Assembly: GCA_003542295.1 (NCBI GenBank)
Contig: DPKX01000105.1
Span: 1 to 5,682 of the forward strand
From: Candidatus Atribacter hydrocarboniphilus
GTDB taxonomy: Bacteria > Atribacterota > Atribacteria > Atribacterales > Atribacteraceae
Length of the DNA: 5,682 nt
Reading direction: 5' to 3'
The position numbers were made by a program, and so were the translations under genes. Positions within the stretch are counted from its first letter, which is position 1. Each line of letters begins with the position of its first letter. Shown here piece by piece: positions 1 to 5,682 of the stretch. The notes under the pieces were generated by a model, which was given only the letters and a program-made list of their open reading frames with translations, was not told where the DNA came from and searched no databases.

Positions 1-634
1 TTAAATCAATATTCATTTTTTTGGCGATTTCATTCGTAACGAAAGCCACGCCACTTCCGGTTGCTTCCCTTCTTCCCAGTGAGCCACCGATTTCAATGGG
101 TTTACCAGTTACAACACCTGGTACACAGAAACCCTTGAACATGCTATAGGTGTCCATGATCCACCCCATAACATCGGCGTTGGTGTTGAGGTCAGGGGCT
201 GGAATATCTTTTTCTGGACCAATTAAAGGAAGAATCATGGCGGTATAACGACGGGTTATTTGCATAAGTTCTTTTTTTGTTAACTTTGAAGGGTCACACC
301 GAACAGCTCCCTTTGCTCCGCCATAAGGAATATTAACAACAGCACACTTCCAAGTCATCCAGGCAGCCAAAGCCTTCACTTCATCAATCGTTACATCGGG
401 TGCATATCGAAGCCCTCCTTTGCAGGGACCTCTGCTGCTGGAATGTTGAACTCGATAACCAGTAAACATTTCGACATGACCATCATCCATTTCAACTGGG
501 AATGAAACGGTAAGTTCTCTTTCGGGAGAACGAAGGGAGATATAATCATCAGGGCTCAAACCAAGTTGGTCAGCAGCAGAATCGAGTAATTGTAACATGT
601 TTTCGTATGGATTGTAGCTTTGACTCGTTGTCAT
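1..634 (-). CDS. gdhA: Glutamate dehydrogenase (Glu/Leu/Phe/Val family), N-terminal 211 residues, cut by window edge
   Basis: The enzyme reversibly deaminates glutamate to 2-oxoglutarate and ammonia with NAD(P) in the cytoplasm. I translated the reverse strand by hand; it starts MTTSQSYNPYENML and stays open to the window edge. The substrate domain is complete: the KGGLRY segment (K72), K96 in TWKCAVV, the active-site lysine K108 in PYGGAKGA, and the catalytic aspartate D148 in PAPDLN. The GGSLGRREATGSGV segment at about 183-196 begins the nucleotide-binding domain. The Rossmann glycine motif lies outside the window, so NAD versus NADP preference cannot be read. The family is usually about 410-450 residues, so roughly half is present. 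The start is supported by GGAGG at 641-645, six bases upstream. One oddity is that the residue two after K108 is Ala where Gly is usual. The family is very secure; whether the distal half is intact is unknown. Confidence 0.96.
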   Translation of the reverse strand, partial: MTTSQSYNPYENMLQLLDSAADQLGLSPDDYISLRSPERELTVSFPVEMDDGHVEMFTGYRVQHSSSRGPCKGGLRYAPDVTIDEVKALAAWMTWKCAVVNIPYGGAKGAVRCDPSKLTKKELMQITRRYTAMILPLIGPEKDIPAPDLNTNADVMGWIMDTYSMFKGFCVPGVVTGKPIEIGGSLGRREATGSGVAFVTNEIAKKMNIDL

Positions 635-654
635 GAATAACCTCCAAATACTGT

Positions 655-660
655 ATTATA
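655..660 (-). promoter_or_regulatory. Possible -10 element upstream of gdhA
   Basis: On the minus strand the sequence reads TATAAT, a perfect sigma-70 -10 hexamer, 20 bp before the gdhA start codon. It implies a very short 5' leader that still contains the GGAGG site. At 17-bp spacing the -35 position reads ATATAT, which is not a good match, and the whole region is AT-rich, so a chance match is plausible. Further upstream TATTAT sequences at 675-680 and 682-687 are alternatives. Confidence 0.3.
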
Positions 661-691
661 ATTGCAGCTAAAACATAATATATAATAGCAA

Positions 692-728
692 AAAATGATA
701 CTAAATTTCATCATTTATTTATCATTTT
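692..728. repeat. 9-bp inverted repeat with a third partial copy, upstream of gdhA
   Basis: AAAATGATA at 692-700 is exactly complementary to TATCATTTT at 720-728, with 19 bases between them. A third copy of the core, ATCATTT at 710-716, could also pair with the 693-699 arm, so two alternative hairpins are possible. The repeat lies in the 159-bp gap between the aldo/keto reductase stop and the gdhA start. On the minus strand the second arm runs into a T-tract (TATCATTTTTT), which gives it a weak terminator-like look, but the stem is nearly all A-T and the loop is long. An operator for a dimeric regulator of gdhA is the other reading. The repeat itself is seen directly; its function is inferred. 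Confidence 0.4.
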
Positions 729-793
729 CCAGTTTTATTGATAGGACTTATTTATGAGCAGCCATACTGAATTCTTCAAATTAAAACCGATGG

Positions 794-1591
794 TTATCCT
801 TTCACCAACCTTTGGTTTCGGTTTAACTGAAAAATGGTGCTCATTTCATCGGAAGAAAGTTGAAAATCAAAAATATCAAAATTTAACCTCTGATGATCTG
901 CGCTTTTTGCTTTAGGGATGGCGACTACGTTTTTTTGCTGGATTAACCAACGAAGCATAACTTGGGGAACAGTTTTCTTATGTTTGCTGGCAATTTTTTC
1001 CAAGGTTGGATTATTAAGTTCACGACCTCGGGCCAGAGGACAGTATGCAGTTAATGAAATATTATTTTTTTGGCAGTAACTCAAAATGTTTTTTTGGTCA
1101 AGAAAGGGGTGGTATTCAACCTGGACATTCATAATAGGCAAAGAAGACATTTGTTGAGCTTTCATAAGAAGATCTTTATCAAAATTGCTAACTCCAATGA
1201 ATTTCAACATCTCCATATTTTTAAGGTAGCTCATCGCTCTCAAAGTATCGGATAAGGGGATATTTAGGTTCGGCCAATGAATGAGTAACAAGTCAACATA
1301 ATCGGTTTTCAGTTTTTTTAGACTGGTTTCTAAAGAACGGATTACCTCTTGGTATTGAAGATGAGTTGACCAAACTTTGGTAGTTAGAAATATTTCATCA
1401 CGTGGAACCAAAGATTGAGCTAGGGCTTCCCCAATCTCACTTTCATTTTCATACATTTCAGCAGTGTCGATATGTCGGTAACCAATCTCAAGGGCAGAAA
1501 GAGTTGCTTCAAAACATTCCTTCCCTCTTAAATTCCAGGTTCCAAGACCAATCACTGGCATTTTCATTTCTAAATATTCAATAAATTCCAT
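794..1591 (-). CDS. Aldo/keto reductase (AKR family, AKR5-like)
   Basis: A cytoplasmic NAD(P)H-dependent oxidoreductase that reduces aldehydes or ketones to alcohols; the substrate cannot be read from sequence. It is a single (alpha/beta)8-barrel of 265 residues, slightly short of the usual 270-290 because the C-terminal substrate loop ends soon after NRNQRLVKG. The catalytic tetrad is complete: D42 and Y47 (in HIDTAEMYENE), K72 (TTKVW) and H105 (LLLIHWPN). Other family landmarks are MPVIGLGTW near the N-terminus, GVSNF at 133-137 and QVEYHP at 157-162. The cofactor motif is IPKAKSADHQRLN (225-237): K227 is kept, but Ala replaces the usual Ser after it, and His233 sits where an Arg contacting the NADP phosphate is usual. 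AGGAGG at 1599-1604, seven bases before the ATG, supports this start over the internal M9 and M11. It lies 82 bp downstream of the copper chaperone on the same strand. Confidence 0.95.
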   Translation of the reverse strand: MEFIEYLEMKMPVIGLGTWNLRGKECFEATLSALEIGYRHIDTAEMYENESEIGEALAQSLVPRDEIFLTTKVWSTHLQYQEVIRSLETSLKKLKTDYVDLLLIHWPNLNIPLSDTLRAMSYLKNMEMLKFIGVSNFDKDLLMKAQQMSSLPIMNVQVEYHPFLDQKNILSYCQKNNISLTAYCPLARGRELNNPTLEKIASKHKKTVPQVMLRWLIQQKNVVAIPKAKSADHQRLNFDIFDFQLSSDEMSTIFQLNRNQRLVKG

Positions 1592-1673
1592 ACTATTTCC
1601 TCCTACTTACTCAGTTTTTTCTGGCATGGTATTGCCAAGAATGGTGATGGTCTATCAATTTTTTACCGTGGCT

Positions 1674-1874
1674 TTATAAAACTTGGGATTCATAACCGGC
1701 ATTTTTAATTGCTGCTATTAAGGCTGGAGTGAAAACTCCCTCTTTGACAGTTACGTCGGCTTCTCCTTTATTTAAATCAACACGAACAGCCAAAACGCCA
1801 GGAACTTCTTGAAGCGCTTTCTGCACTCTCATGACACAATGTTGACAACTCATACCTTCGATTTTTAATTTCAT
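1674..1874 (-). CDS. copZ: Heavy-metal-associated (HMA) domain copper chaperone, CopZ-like, 66 aa
   Basis: A single ferredoxin-like HMA domain that binds Cu(I) in the cytoplasm and, in characterised relatives, delivers it to a CopA-type P-ATPase or a copper-sensing repressor. The metal site is GMSCQHC (residues 7-13), with C10 and C13 as ligands and M8 in the usual supporting place. Y61 in NAGYE matches the tyrosine near the copper site of bacterial CopZ. The CQHC spacing residues also resemble Bacillus CopZ. The start is set at the ATG at 1874, six bases after GAGGTG; a GTG in frame at 1883 would add three residues but overlaps that ribosome binding site. No copper ATPase or metal regulator is in the window, so the partner is unknown. 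Binding of another soft metal, or a role in copper supply to an exported enzyme, cannot be excluded. The domain call is secure; the copZ symbol is by resemblance. Confidence 0.92.
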   Translation of the reverse strand: MKLKIEGMSCQHCVMRVQKALQEVPGVLAVRVDLNKGEADVTVKEGVFTPALIAAIKNAGYESQVL

Positions 1875-1880
1875 TATTAA

Positions 1881-1886
1881 CACCTC
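1881..1886 (-). promoter_or_regulatory. Ribosome binding site that fixes the copper chaperone start
   Basis: On the minus strand this reads GAGGTG, a six-base match to the anti-Shine-Dalgarno sequence, with six bases (TTAATA) to the ATG at 1874. The alternative GTG start at 1881-1883 is the last three bases of this site, so it could not use it. No comparable site lies upstream of that GTG. Confidence 0.75.
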
Positions 1887-1927
1887 AGAGTTTTAATATA
1901 ATAGATTTTGGATAAAATGAAAAATTG

Positions 1928-3079
1928 TTAAAAATTTCCATTCAATCGAAAACGATCCATTATTTGTTGAAAAATTGGTTGATAAGCCTGGTACCTATCA
2001 GATTCTGCAGTGAAGGTTAAAATATAACCAGTATTTTCTTGAACGAAAAATACTTGTGAAAAAGTCAGATTTATTCCACTTTGAGAACGACTATAAATCA
2101 ATATTTTACTAGGAACACCCGAAACAAAACCATCATAATTTCCTAAAAATTGGATGTCGGGAAAAGATTTTAATTGATTGATATTCCATTGATAGTAATC
2201 ATTTAATAAAATTGGAGATTGATAGGTTTCAACTATAACATTAAGATTCTCACGGAAATGATCATTTTGACTGTCAATTGGTGCAAGAAAGCCCTTAATG
2301 ACCTGGTTTTGATAATTCTGAGTTACCAGTTCCCATTGAGAAGGATAGCTTACTGAAAATTTATGCGAAGAATCCTCAAAAATTTTAAAATCCTCGATTG
2401 ATAATTGAGCTAAAGTAACCGGGTTAGGTCTTTTATTGTTGATGATATCTATCACTCTTTGGCTTGGAATAGCAAAATTCAAATTTTCCCCATGAAAATA
2501 GACATAAAAAGCAACGGCGATTACTTCACCCTGCATATTCATTACTGGACTCCCACTGGAACCAGGAGAAACCGGAGCGGTTATTTGTATGACTTCTCCA
2601 TTCGAGTATTCGGGAATCATCCTTATTGCAGCAATAATTCCATCAGATACGCTAAACTCAAGGGCCAAAGGATTTCCCATAACCAATACCCTTTCACCAA
2701 TTTCAGGGATTGAATGAGAAATTGGAAGGCCTTGCACTGAATCATTTCGGGAATCTATTGAAAGCAAAGCCAAGTCACTTTCTTTGCTTCCTCCTAGAAC
2801 CTCTTTTACTAAATAGGAATTCCCTTCAAAGGTCTTTACCACAGCGCTATGAGCATTTTCAATAACATGCCAATTGGTGATAACGTCTCCTTGATTATTT
2901 ATAAAGAAACCACTTCCTTGCATTAAGCTTTGACCCTGATTATTAAAGGTATAGATAGCTACAATAGTGGGTTTTACTTTTTTTACCAAAGAAACCAGAT
3001 CCACTTGGGAAAAGGATATATTTGAAAAAATGAACAGGGTAATTACAATGAATATTATTTGAAATAAATATTTTTTCAC
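1928..3079 (-). CDS. Exported trypsin-like (S1C, DegP/HtrA-type) serine protease with C-terminal PsbP/DcrB-like domain, no PDZ
   Basis: Predicted secreted endopeptidase of 383 residues. Residues 1-24 form a signal peptide: MKK, a long hydrophobic core, then SFS before Q25, with no lipobox cysteine. Residues about 28-215 are a chymotrypsin-fold protease domain with the complete triad: H71 (ITNWHVIENA), D102 (KESDLALL) and S175 (SPGSSGSPV). VLVMGNPLAL (131-140) and NFAIPSQRV (201-209) are typical of HtrA-like proteases. Where a PDZ domain would normally follow, residues about 230-383 instead resemble the PsbP/Mog1/DcrB-type fold, with FSVSYPSQWEL (241-251) as the characteristic entry motif and a regular beta pattern ending in an amphipathic helix. 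The fold call rests on motif resemblance only. The GTG start is supported by a strong ribosome binding site. The chaperone gene follows after 53 bp. Likely role: envelope protein quality control or processing; the substrate is unknown. Confidence 0.9.
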   Translation of the reverse strand: MKKYLFQIIFIVITLFIFSNISFSQVDLVSLVKKVKPTIVAIYTFNNQGQSLMQGSGFFINNQGDVITNWHVIENAHSAVVKTFEGNSYLVKEVLGGSKESDLALLSIDSRNDSVQGLPISHSIPEIGERVLVMGNPLALEFSVSDGIIAAIRMIPEYSNGEVIQITAPVSPGSSGSPVMNMQGEVIAVAFYVYFHGENLNFAIPSQRVIDIINNKRPNPVTLAQLSIEDFKIFEDSSHKFSVSYPSQWELVTQNYQNQVIKGFLAPIDSQNDHFRENLNVIVETYQSPILLNDYYQWNINQLKSFPDIQFLGNYDGFVSGVPSKILIYSRSQSGINLTFSQVFFVQENTGYILTFTAESDRYQAYQPIFQQIMDRFRLNGNF

Positions 3080-3084
3080 GATTT

Positions 3085-3092
3085 CACCCCCC
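3085..3092 (-). promoter_or_regulatory. Ribosome binding site supporting the GTG start of the protease
   Basis: On the minus strand this reads GGGGGGTG, five bases before the GTG codon at 3079. It pairs with the anti-Shine-Dalgarno through its GGTG end. The next codons (AAA AAA TAT) start a textbook signal peptide, which independently supports this start. No in-frame ATG is found nearer the signal peptide. Confidence 0.7.
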
Positions 3093-3122
3093 TATTTTCC
3101 ATGACTGAATACTTATAATTGT

Positions 3123-3128
3123 ATTATA
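3123..3128 (-). promoter_or_regulatory. Possible -10 element for the protease gene
   Basis: Minus-strand TATAAT, 43 bp upstream of the GTG start, at a reasonable distance for a short leader. The -35 position at 17-bp spacing reads AAGCAA, a poor match to TTGACA. It is the best single candidate in the spacer for the minus-strand block, but the region is AT-rich. Confidence 0.3.
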
Positions 3129-3160
3129 GAGGATTGATTTGTAGATTGCTTATTTGTAAT

Positions 3161-3174
3161 ACATGTTTTCATGT
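3161..3174. repeat. Short dyad ACATG-TTTT-CATGT in the divergent spacer
   Basis: ACATG at 3161-3165 and CATGT at 3170-3174 are a perfect 5-bp inverted repeat around TTTT, with imperfect AATA/TATT flanks extending the symmetry. It sits upstream of the minus-strand -10 candidate, a place where a regulator could act. It has no T-run after it on either strand and the stem is short, so a terminator is unlikely. Chance occurrence in AT-rich DNA is possible. Confidence 0.3.
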
Positions 3175-3289
3175 GATATTCTCAAGTGTTGTCAAATTAT
3201 AAAATTTTACCTAAGGAGTCGTTGGAAAATAAAGAAGATTTGGAATTTCTTTTTAAGAATTGAGATAAATAAGATAGTTTACCTTAAAA

Positions 3290-3312
3290 AACGTTCCAAT
3301 ACCGAACTTGTT
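3290..3312 (+). repeat. Dyad in the tolC-like leader (AACGTTC / GAACTTGTT), possible operator or leader hairpin
   Basis: AACGTTC at 3290-3296 and GAACTTGTT at 3304-3312 form an inverted repeat: GTTC pairs with GAAC across seven bases, and AAC pairs with GTT outside it, with TT unpaired on one side. It ends nine bases before the GAGGTGAT ribosome binding site. Such GTTC-N7-GAAC symmetry is the kind of site dimeric TetR, MarR or LexA-type repressors use, and exporter genes are often controlled this way. No regulator gene is in the window, and I cannot assign a family. Confidence 0.35.
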
Positions 3313-3337
3313 ACCCCCAATGAGGTGATGATCAATC

Positions 3338-4762
3338 ATGACATACCGAGGATTCAGCAAAAAGAGGAATACCTTTATTCCTCTTTTGGTTTTCATCGGA
3401 TATTTTCTGGTCTTTTCTCCTTTTGGTGCCGATGCCAGTGATGCTGGAGAAAAGGAAATCAGCTTGACCCTCTCCCAGGTAGTCGAATTCGCTATGGCAA
3501 ATGAGAGTAGCGTCCTGGATGCCCAGGATAACTATAAAATTGCCCAGTCGAATCGTCGTATTGCTCAAAAGGAAAAAGGCTTCAACCCCTCCGTTCAAGT
3601 CACTGGAGATGTAACTTTAGTTGGAGAGGCAGAGTCAAATGCTCTCCTTTCAATCAGTGATTCGATTGCCTTGAATGAGACCTCCAGTGATCTTGCCAAC
3701 CAATTCGAGCAAGCTGACCTCGCCCTCAGCCAAGCCCAAAATGCTCTCAAGAATGCCGAGGAGAATACCAAGCTCAAAGCCATCACCGCTTACTTTGAAG
3801 TCCTCAAAGCGGAATGGACCACCGAGATGGCACAGCGAACCCTTGAGCAAGCCCACACTCTCCAGGCTGATATAGAAAACCAGTACCAACTGGGAATGGC
3901 CTCATCGGTGGATCTCCTCAAGGCCAAACAAACCGTAGAAAGAGCCCGGATCAACCTCGACCAATCCAACCAAAGTTTGCTTTTCAAGAAACAGCAGCTC
4001 AATCAAATGATCGGGTACCCTCTCGATGCCCCAATCAGTCTCGAAAAGGATTTTCCCTATCAGCCACTGGCTGAGGAATTGGATCAGTTAACCACCCACG
4101 CTCAGTCTGACCATACTGACCTCAAGGACTTACTCTGGCAAAGAGAAATCGAGACCATCACCTTAAAACAGATTGAACGGAACCGTCAGGCTAAAATTCA
4201 TCTCATTGGATCCTATGTTGAAGAAAACTATGCGGTACGGTTTGACCTACAAAGCCCAGAGTGGGTCTTGGATTGGAAGGTCACCGGTCAGCTCTCTGAA
4301 GGGAATGATACCTTTTCAACCAGCGCCATCAATCAAGACCCTTTTACTCCTTCTTCATCCGGCTGGGGACTGGGATTAGAAGTAACCTGGATTCCCTTTG
4401 ATGGAGGGATCTCCAAAGAACGAAAACAACAACAGGAAATCATCCTGGCCCAAATCGAGAGAAAGCTGCAGGCTCTCCCTGATTCAATCACCCTTGAGGT
4501 ATTGGATGCCTACCAGCTCTTCATCCAATCCGATCAGGACACTCTCACCGCTCAGTTAGAAATGCAAATCGCTGAAGAAACTTACCGACTCCAATCCCAG
4601 CAGTATCAGGCTGGTTTTATCACCGACCGAACCCTCAAGGAGAGTGAATTGGCTCTGGAGAATGCCAAACTCAATTACCAGAAGGCGGTCTATACGTTTA
4701 TCCTTTCGAAGGCACAGCTCTTCAAGGTAGCTGGGAAGGAGATTGTTATTGAGGAACTGTAG
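3338..4762 (+). CDS. TolC-family outer-membrane efflux protein
   Basis: Predicted outer-membrane channel of 474 residues, close to the family norm, which as a trimer gives tripartite pumps or type I secretion an exit duct. Residues 1-33 are a signal peptide (basic FSKKRN, hydrophobic LLVFIGYFLVFSPFG, ADA before S34). The mature part shows the two-fold repeat of the family: long coiled-coil helices with heptad-like Ala/Leu/Gln spacing around 44-80 and 118-225, then again at about 362-465. The repeat landmarks are YQLGMASSVDLLKA (183-196) and YQAGFITDRTLKE (423-435). Putative barrel strands lie at about 82-112 and 284-357, the latter ending WGLGLEVTWIPFDGG. GAGGTGAT eight bases upstream supports the ATG. 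The gene precedes an ABC ATPase by 82 bp, suggesting a MacAB-TolC-like exporter. Sampled GC is about 50%, above that of the neighbours, with many CTC, ACC and GCC codons. The transported substrate is unknown. Confidence 0.93.
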   Translation: MTYRGFSKKRNTFIPLLVFIGYFLVFSPFGADASDAGEKEISLTLSQVVEFAMANESSVLDAQDNYKIAQSNRRIAQKEKGFNPSVQVTGDVTLVGEAESNALLSISDSIALNETSSDLANQFEQADLALSQAQNALKNAEENTKLKAITAYFEVLKAEWTTEMAQRTLEQAHTLQADIENQYQLGMASSVDLLKAKQTVERARINLDQSNQSLLFKKQQLNQMIGYPLDAPISLEKDFPYQPLAEELDQLTTHAQSDHTDLKDLLWQREIETITLKQIERNRQAKIHLIGSYVEENYAVRFDLQSPEWVLDWKVTGQLSEGNDTFSTSAINQDPFTPSSSGWGLGLEVTWIPFDGGISKERKQQQEIILAQIERKLQALPDSITLEVLDAYQLFIQSDQDTLTAQLEMQIAEETYRLQSQQYQAGFITDRTLKESELALENAKLNYQKAVYTFILSKAQLFKVAGKEIVIEEL

Positions 4763-4844
4763 TTGCTTTTCATCAATAAAACAGAAAAGTTATGAAGTCA
4801 TCGAAAATAACCAAAATTAAATTTATTGCATTGGAGTTTTAAAG

Positions 4845-5639
4845 ATGTTGAATAGCGAATTGAATAAACCGATTATTGTCGTTGAAGAACTAACTAAGAT
4901 TTATAAGATGGAAACCTTTGAGTTGCAAGCCCTTCAGAATGTTTCTTTTAAAATTTATCCTGGTGAGTTTGTATCGGTTATGGGTCCTTCTGGCTCAGGA
5001 AAATCAACCTTGATGAATCTTTTAGGATGCCTTGATACCCCAACCAGTGGTCGTTACTTGCTTGACCAACAAGATGTGTCAATGTTGAAAGATAATACTC
5101 TGGCAACCTTTCGAAATAAAAAAATAGGTTTTGTTTTTCAGAGTTTTAATTTACTTCCAAGATTAGATGCTTTTCAAAATGTGGAATTACCATTGATTTA
5201 TGCTGGTGTTTCGAGGGTTGAACGAAATGAGATAGTTAAGCAATTCTTAGCAAAGGTGGGATTAGAAGATCGAATGCACCATCGGCCTAACCAGCTCTCT
5301 GGTGGACAAACCCAGCGGGTTGCTATTGCTCGGGCCTTAGTTAACGATCCGTCAATCATCCTCGCCGATGAGCCAACTGGGAATCTTGACACTCGATCAG
5401 GTGAAGAGATCATGCAAATATTTCAAACTCTTAATGATGAAGGGAAAACCATAATTTTGGTCACCCATGAACATGATATATCCCTTCATACCAAAAGAAT
5501 CCTTTCTTTTCGTGATGGCCAATTGGTTGGAGACAAAAAAGTAGAGAACCCGGTTCGAGCCGAAGATACTCTCAAGGATGATGAGAACCAAAAGGAAAAC
5601 CAGGAATTTGAAGAAAGCCAACTGTCTACCAGAAATTAA
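4845..5639 (+). CDS. ABC transporter ATP-binding protein, MacB/LolD/YknY type
   Basis: Cytoplasmic nucleotide-binding subunit of 264 residues that powers a MacB-type (type VII) transporter, a group that works by mechanotransmission rather than by moving substrate across the inner membrane. All motifs are intact: A-loop Y20, Walker [10 protein letters not shown] (47-55), Q-loop Q99 (FVFQSFNL), signature LSGGQ (151-155), Walker B with D175 and catalytic E176 (ILADEP), D-loop GNLD (179-182) and H-loop H208 (VTHEH). [12 protein letters not shown] and [10 protein letters not shown] are typical of the MacB/YknY branch. Unlike full-length MacB, the permease is not fused. Residues 231-264 form a charged tail (10 acidic, 6 basic) beyond the usual end at about 225-235. 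GGAG at 4833-4836, eight bases upstream, supports the ATG. The 82-bp gap after the tolC-like gene has no convincing terminator, so they may be co-transcribed. Permease and adaptor are expected downstream of the window. LolD-like lipoprotein export is an alternative. Confidence 0.95.
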   Translation: MLNSELNKPIIVVEELTKIYKMETFELQALQNVSFKIYPGEFVSVMGPSGSGKSTLMNLLGCLDTPTSGRYLLDQQDVSMLKDNTLATFRNKKIGFVFQSFNLLPRLDAFQNVELPLIYAGVSRVERNEIVKQFLAKVGLEDRMHHRPNQLSGGQTQRVAIARALVNDPSIILADEPTGNLDTRSGEEIMQIFQTLNDEGKTIILVTHEHDISLHTKRILSFRDGQLVGDKKVENPVRAEDTLKDDENQKENQEFEESQLSTRN

Positions 5640-5682
5640 ATCAGAATGGTGTTCTTATGTTTTAAGAATAGGTCATCGTGTC

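Larger units (their letters stand above)
3080..3337. promoter_or_regulatory. Divergent intergenic region between protease and tolC-like gene
   Basis: This AT-rich 258-bp spacer must hold the promoters of both blocks. A TATAAT hexamer occurs on the minus strand at 3123-3128 and another on the plus strand at 3114-3119; neither has a convincing -35 box at 16-18 bp. On the plus strand a weak pair, TTGGAA at 3240-3245 and GATAAA at 3264-3269, could drive the tolC-like gene. Two dyads (3161-3174 and 3290-3312) are listed separately. I see no supported small gene or structured RNA in it. Confidence 0.6.

Noticed and set aside
1622..1637. Hairpin TGGCA-N6-TGCCA between the copper chaperone and the aldo/keto reductase
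   Set aside because: The stem is only 5 bp, and for minus-strand transcripts it is followed by an A-run instead of a T-run, so it does not fit an intrinsic terminator.
1905..1918. ATTTT-N4-AAAAT hairpin between the protease and the chaperone
   Set aside because: It is a pure A-T 5-bp stem, expected by chance in this AT-rich spacer, and has no terminator features.
3163..3441. Plus-strand open frame of 92 codons in the divergent spacer
   Set aside because: It has no ribosome binding site, overlaps the start of the tolC-like gene in another frame, and its product shows no recognisable pattern.
3332..4002. Minus-strand open frames inside the tolC-like gene
   Set aside because: They are mirror frames of a strong coding gene with no ribosome binding site or domain; the relatively high GC of this gene makes such frames common.
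4766..4789. Possible terminator CTTTTC-N12-GAAAAG after the tolC-like gene
   Set aside because: The stem is 6 bp and mostly A-T, the loop is 12 bases, and no T-run follows, so read-through into the ABC gene is more likely.
5646..5682. Possible start of a further plus-strand gene (ATG at 5646) after the ABC gene
   Set aside because: Only 12 codons are visible, there is no ribosome binding site before the ATG, and the peptide is uninformative.

Overview
The window looks like an ordinary bacterial chromosomal segment of moderate to low GC. It has four genes on the minus strand (positions 1-3079) and two on the plus strand (3338-5639), which diverge from a 258-bp spacer. I see no tRNA, rRNA, CRISPR array, transposase or integrase. 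The organism should be a diderm, because it encodes a TolC-type outer-membrane channel and a secreted trypsin-like protease. A catabolic-type glutamate dehydrogenase, clear Shine-Dalgarno sites and A/T-ending codons in most genes would suit an anaerobic, possibly thermophilic lineage. Atribacterota is one possibility, but that is a low-confidence guess that the sequence alone cannot settle.

Minus-strand block, in transcription order: (1) an exported trypsin-like serine protease (GTG start) whose C-terminal half is a PsbP/DcrB-like domain in place of the PDZ domain usual in DegP/HtrA proteins; (2) a 66-residue CopZ-like copper chaperone, for which an ATG at 1874 fits better than the GTG at 1883; (3) an aldo/keto reductase with a full catalytic tetrad but an altered NADP-phosphate-binding motif; (4) the N-terminal half of a hexameric glutamate dehydrogenase, cut by the window edge. 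The gaps of 53, 82 and 159 bp contain no strong terminator, so partial co-transcription is possible. The last gap holds an inverted repeat that may regulate or separate gdhA.

Plus-strand block: a TolC-family outer-membrane efflux protein, then, 82 bp on, a MacB/LolD/YknY-type ABC ATPase. Together they point to a MacAB-TolC-like tripartite exporter. The periplasmic adaptor and the permease are not in the window and would be expected downstream. The tolC-like gene is visibly richer in GC and C-ending codons than its neighbours, including the ABC gene.

I do not see a clearly new multi-gene system. The most useful leads are the protease/PsbP-like fusion, the composition break at the tolC-like gene, the cofactor-motif change in the reductase, and dyad symmetries upstream of gdhA and of the tolC-like gene.
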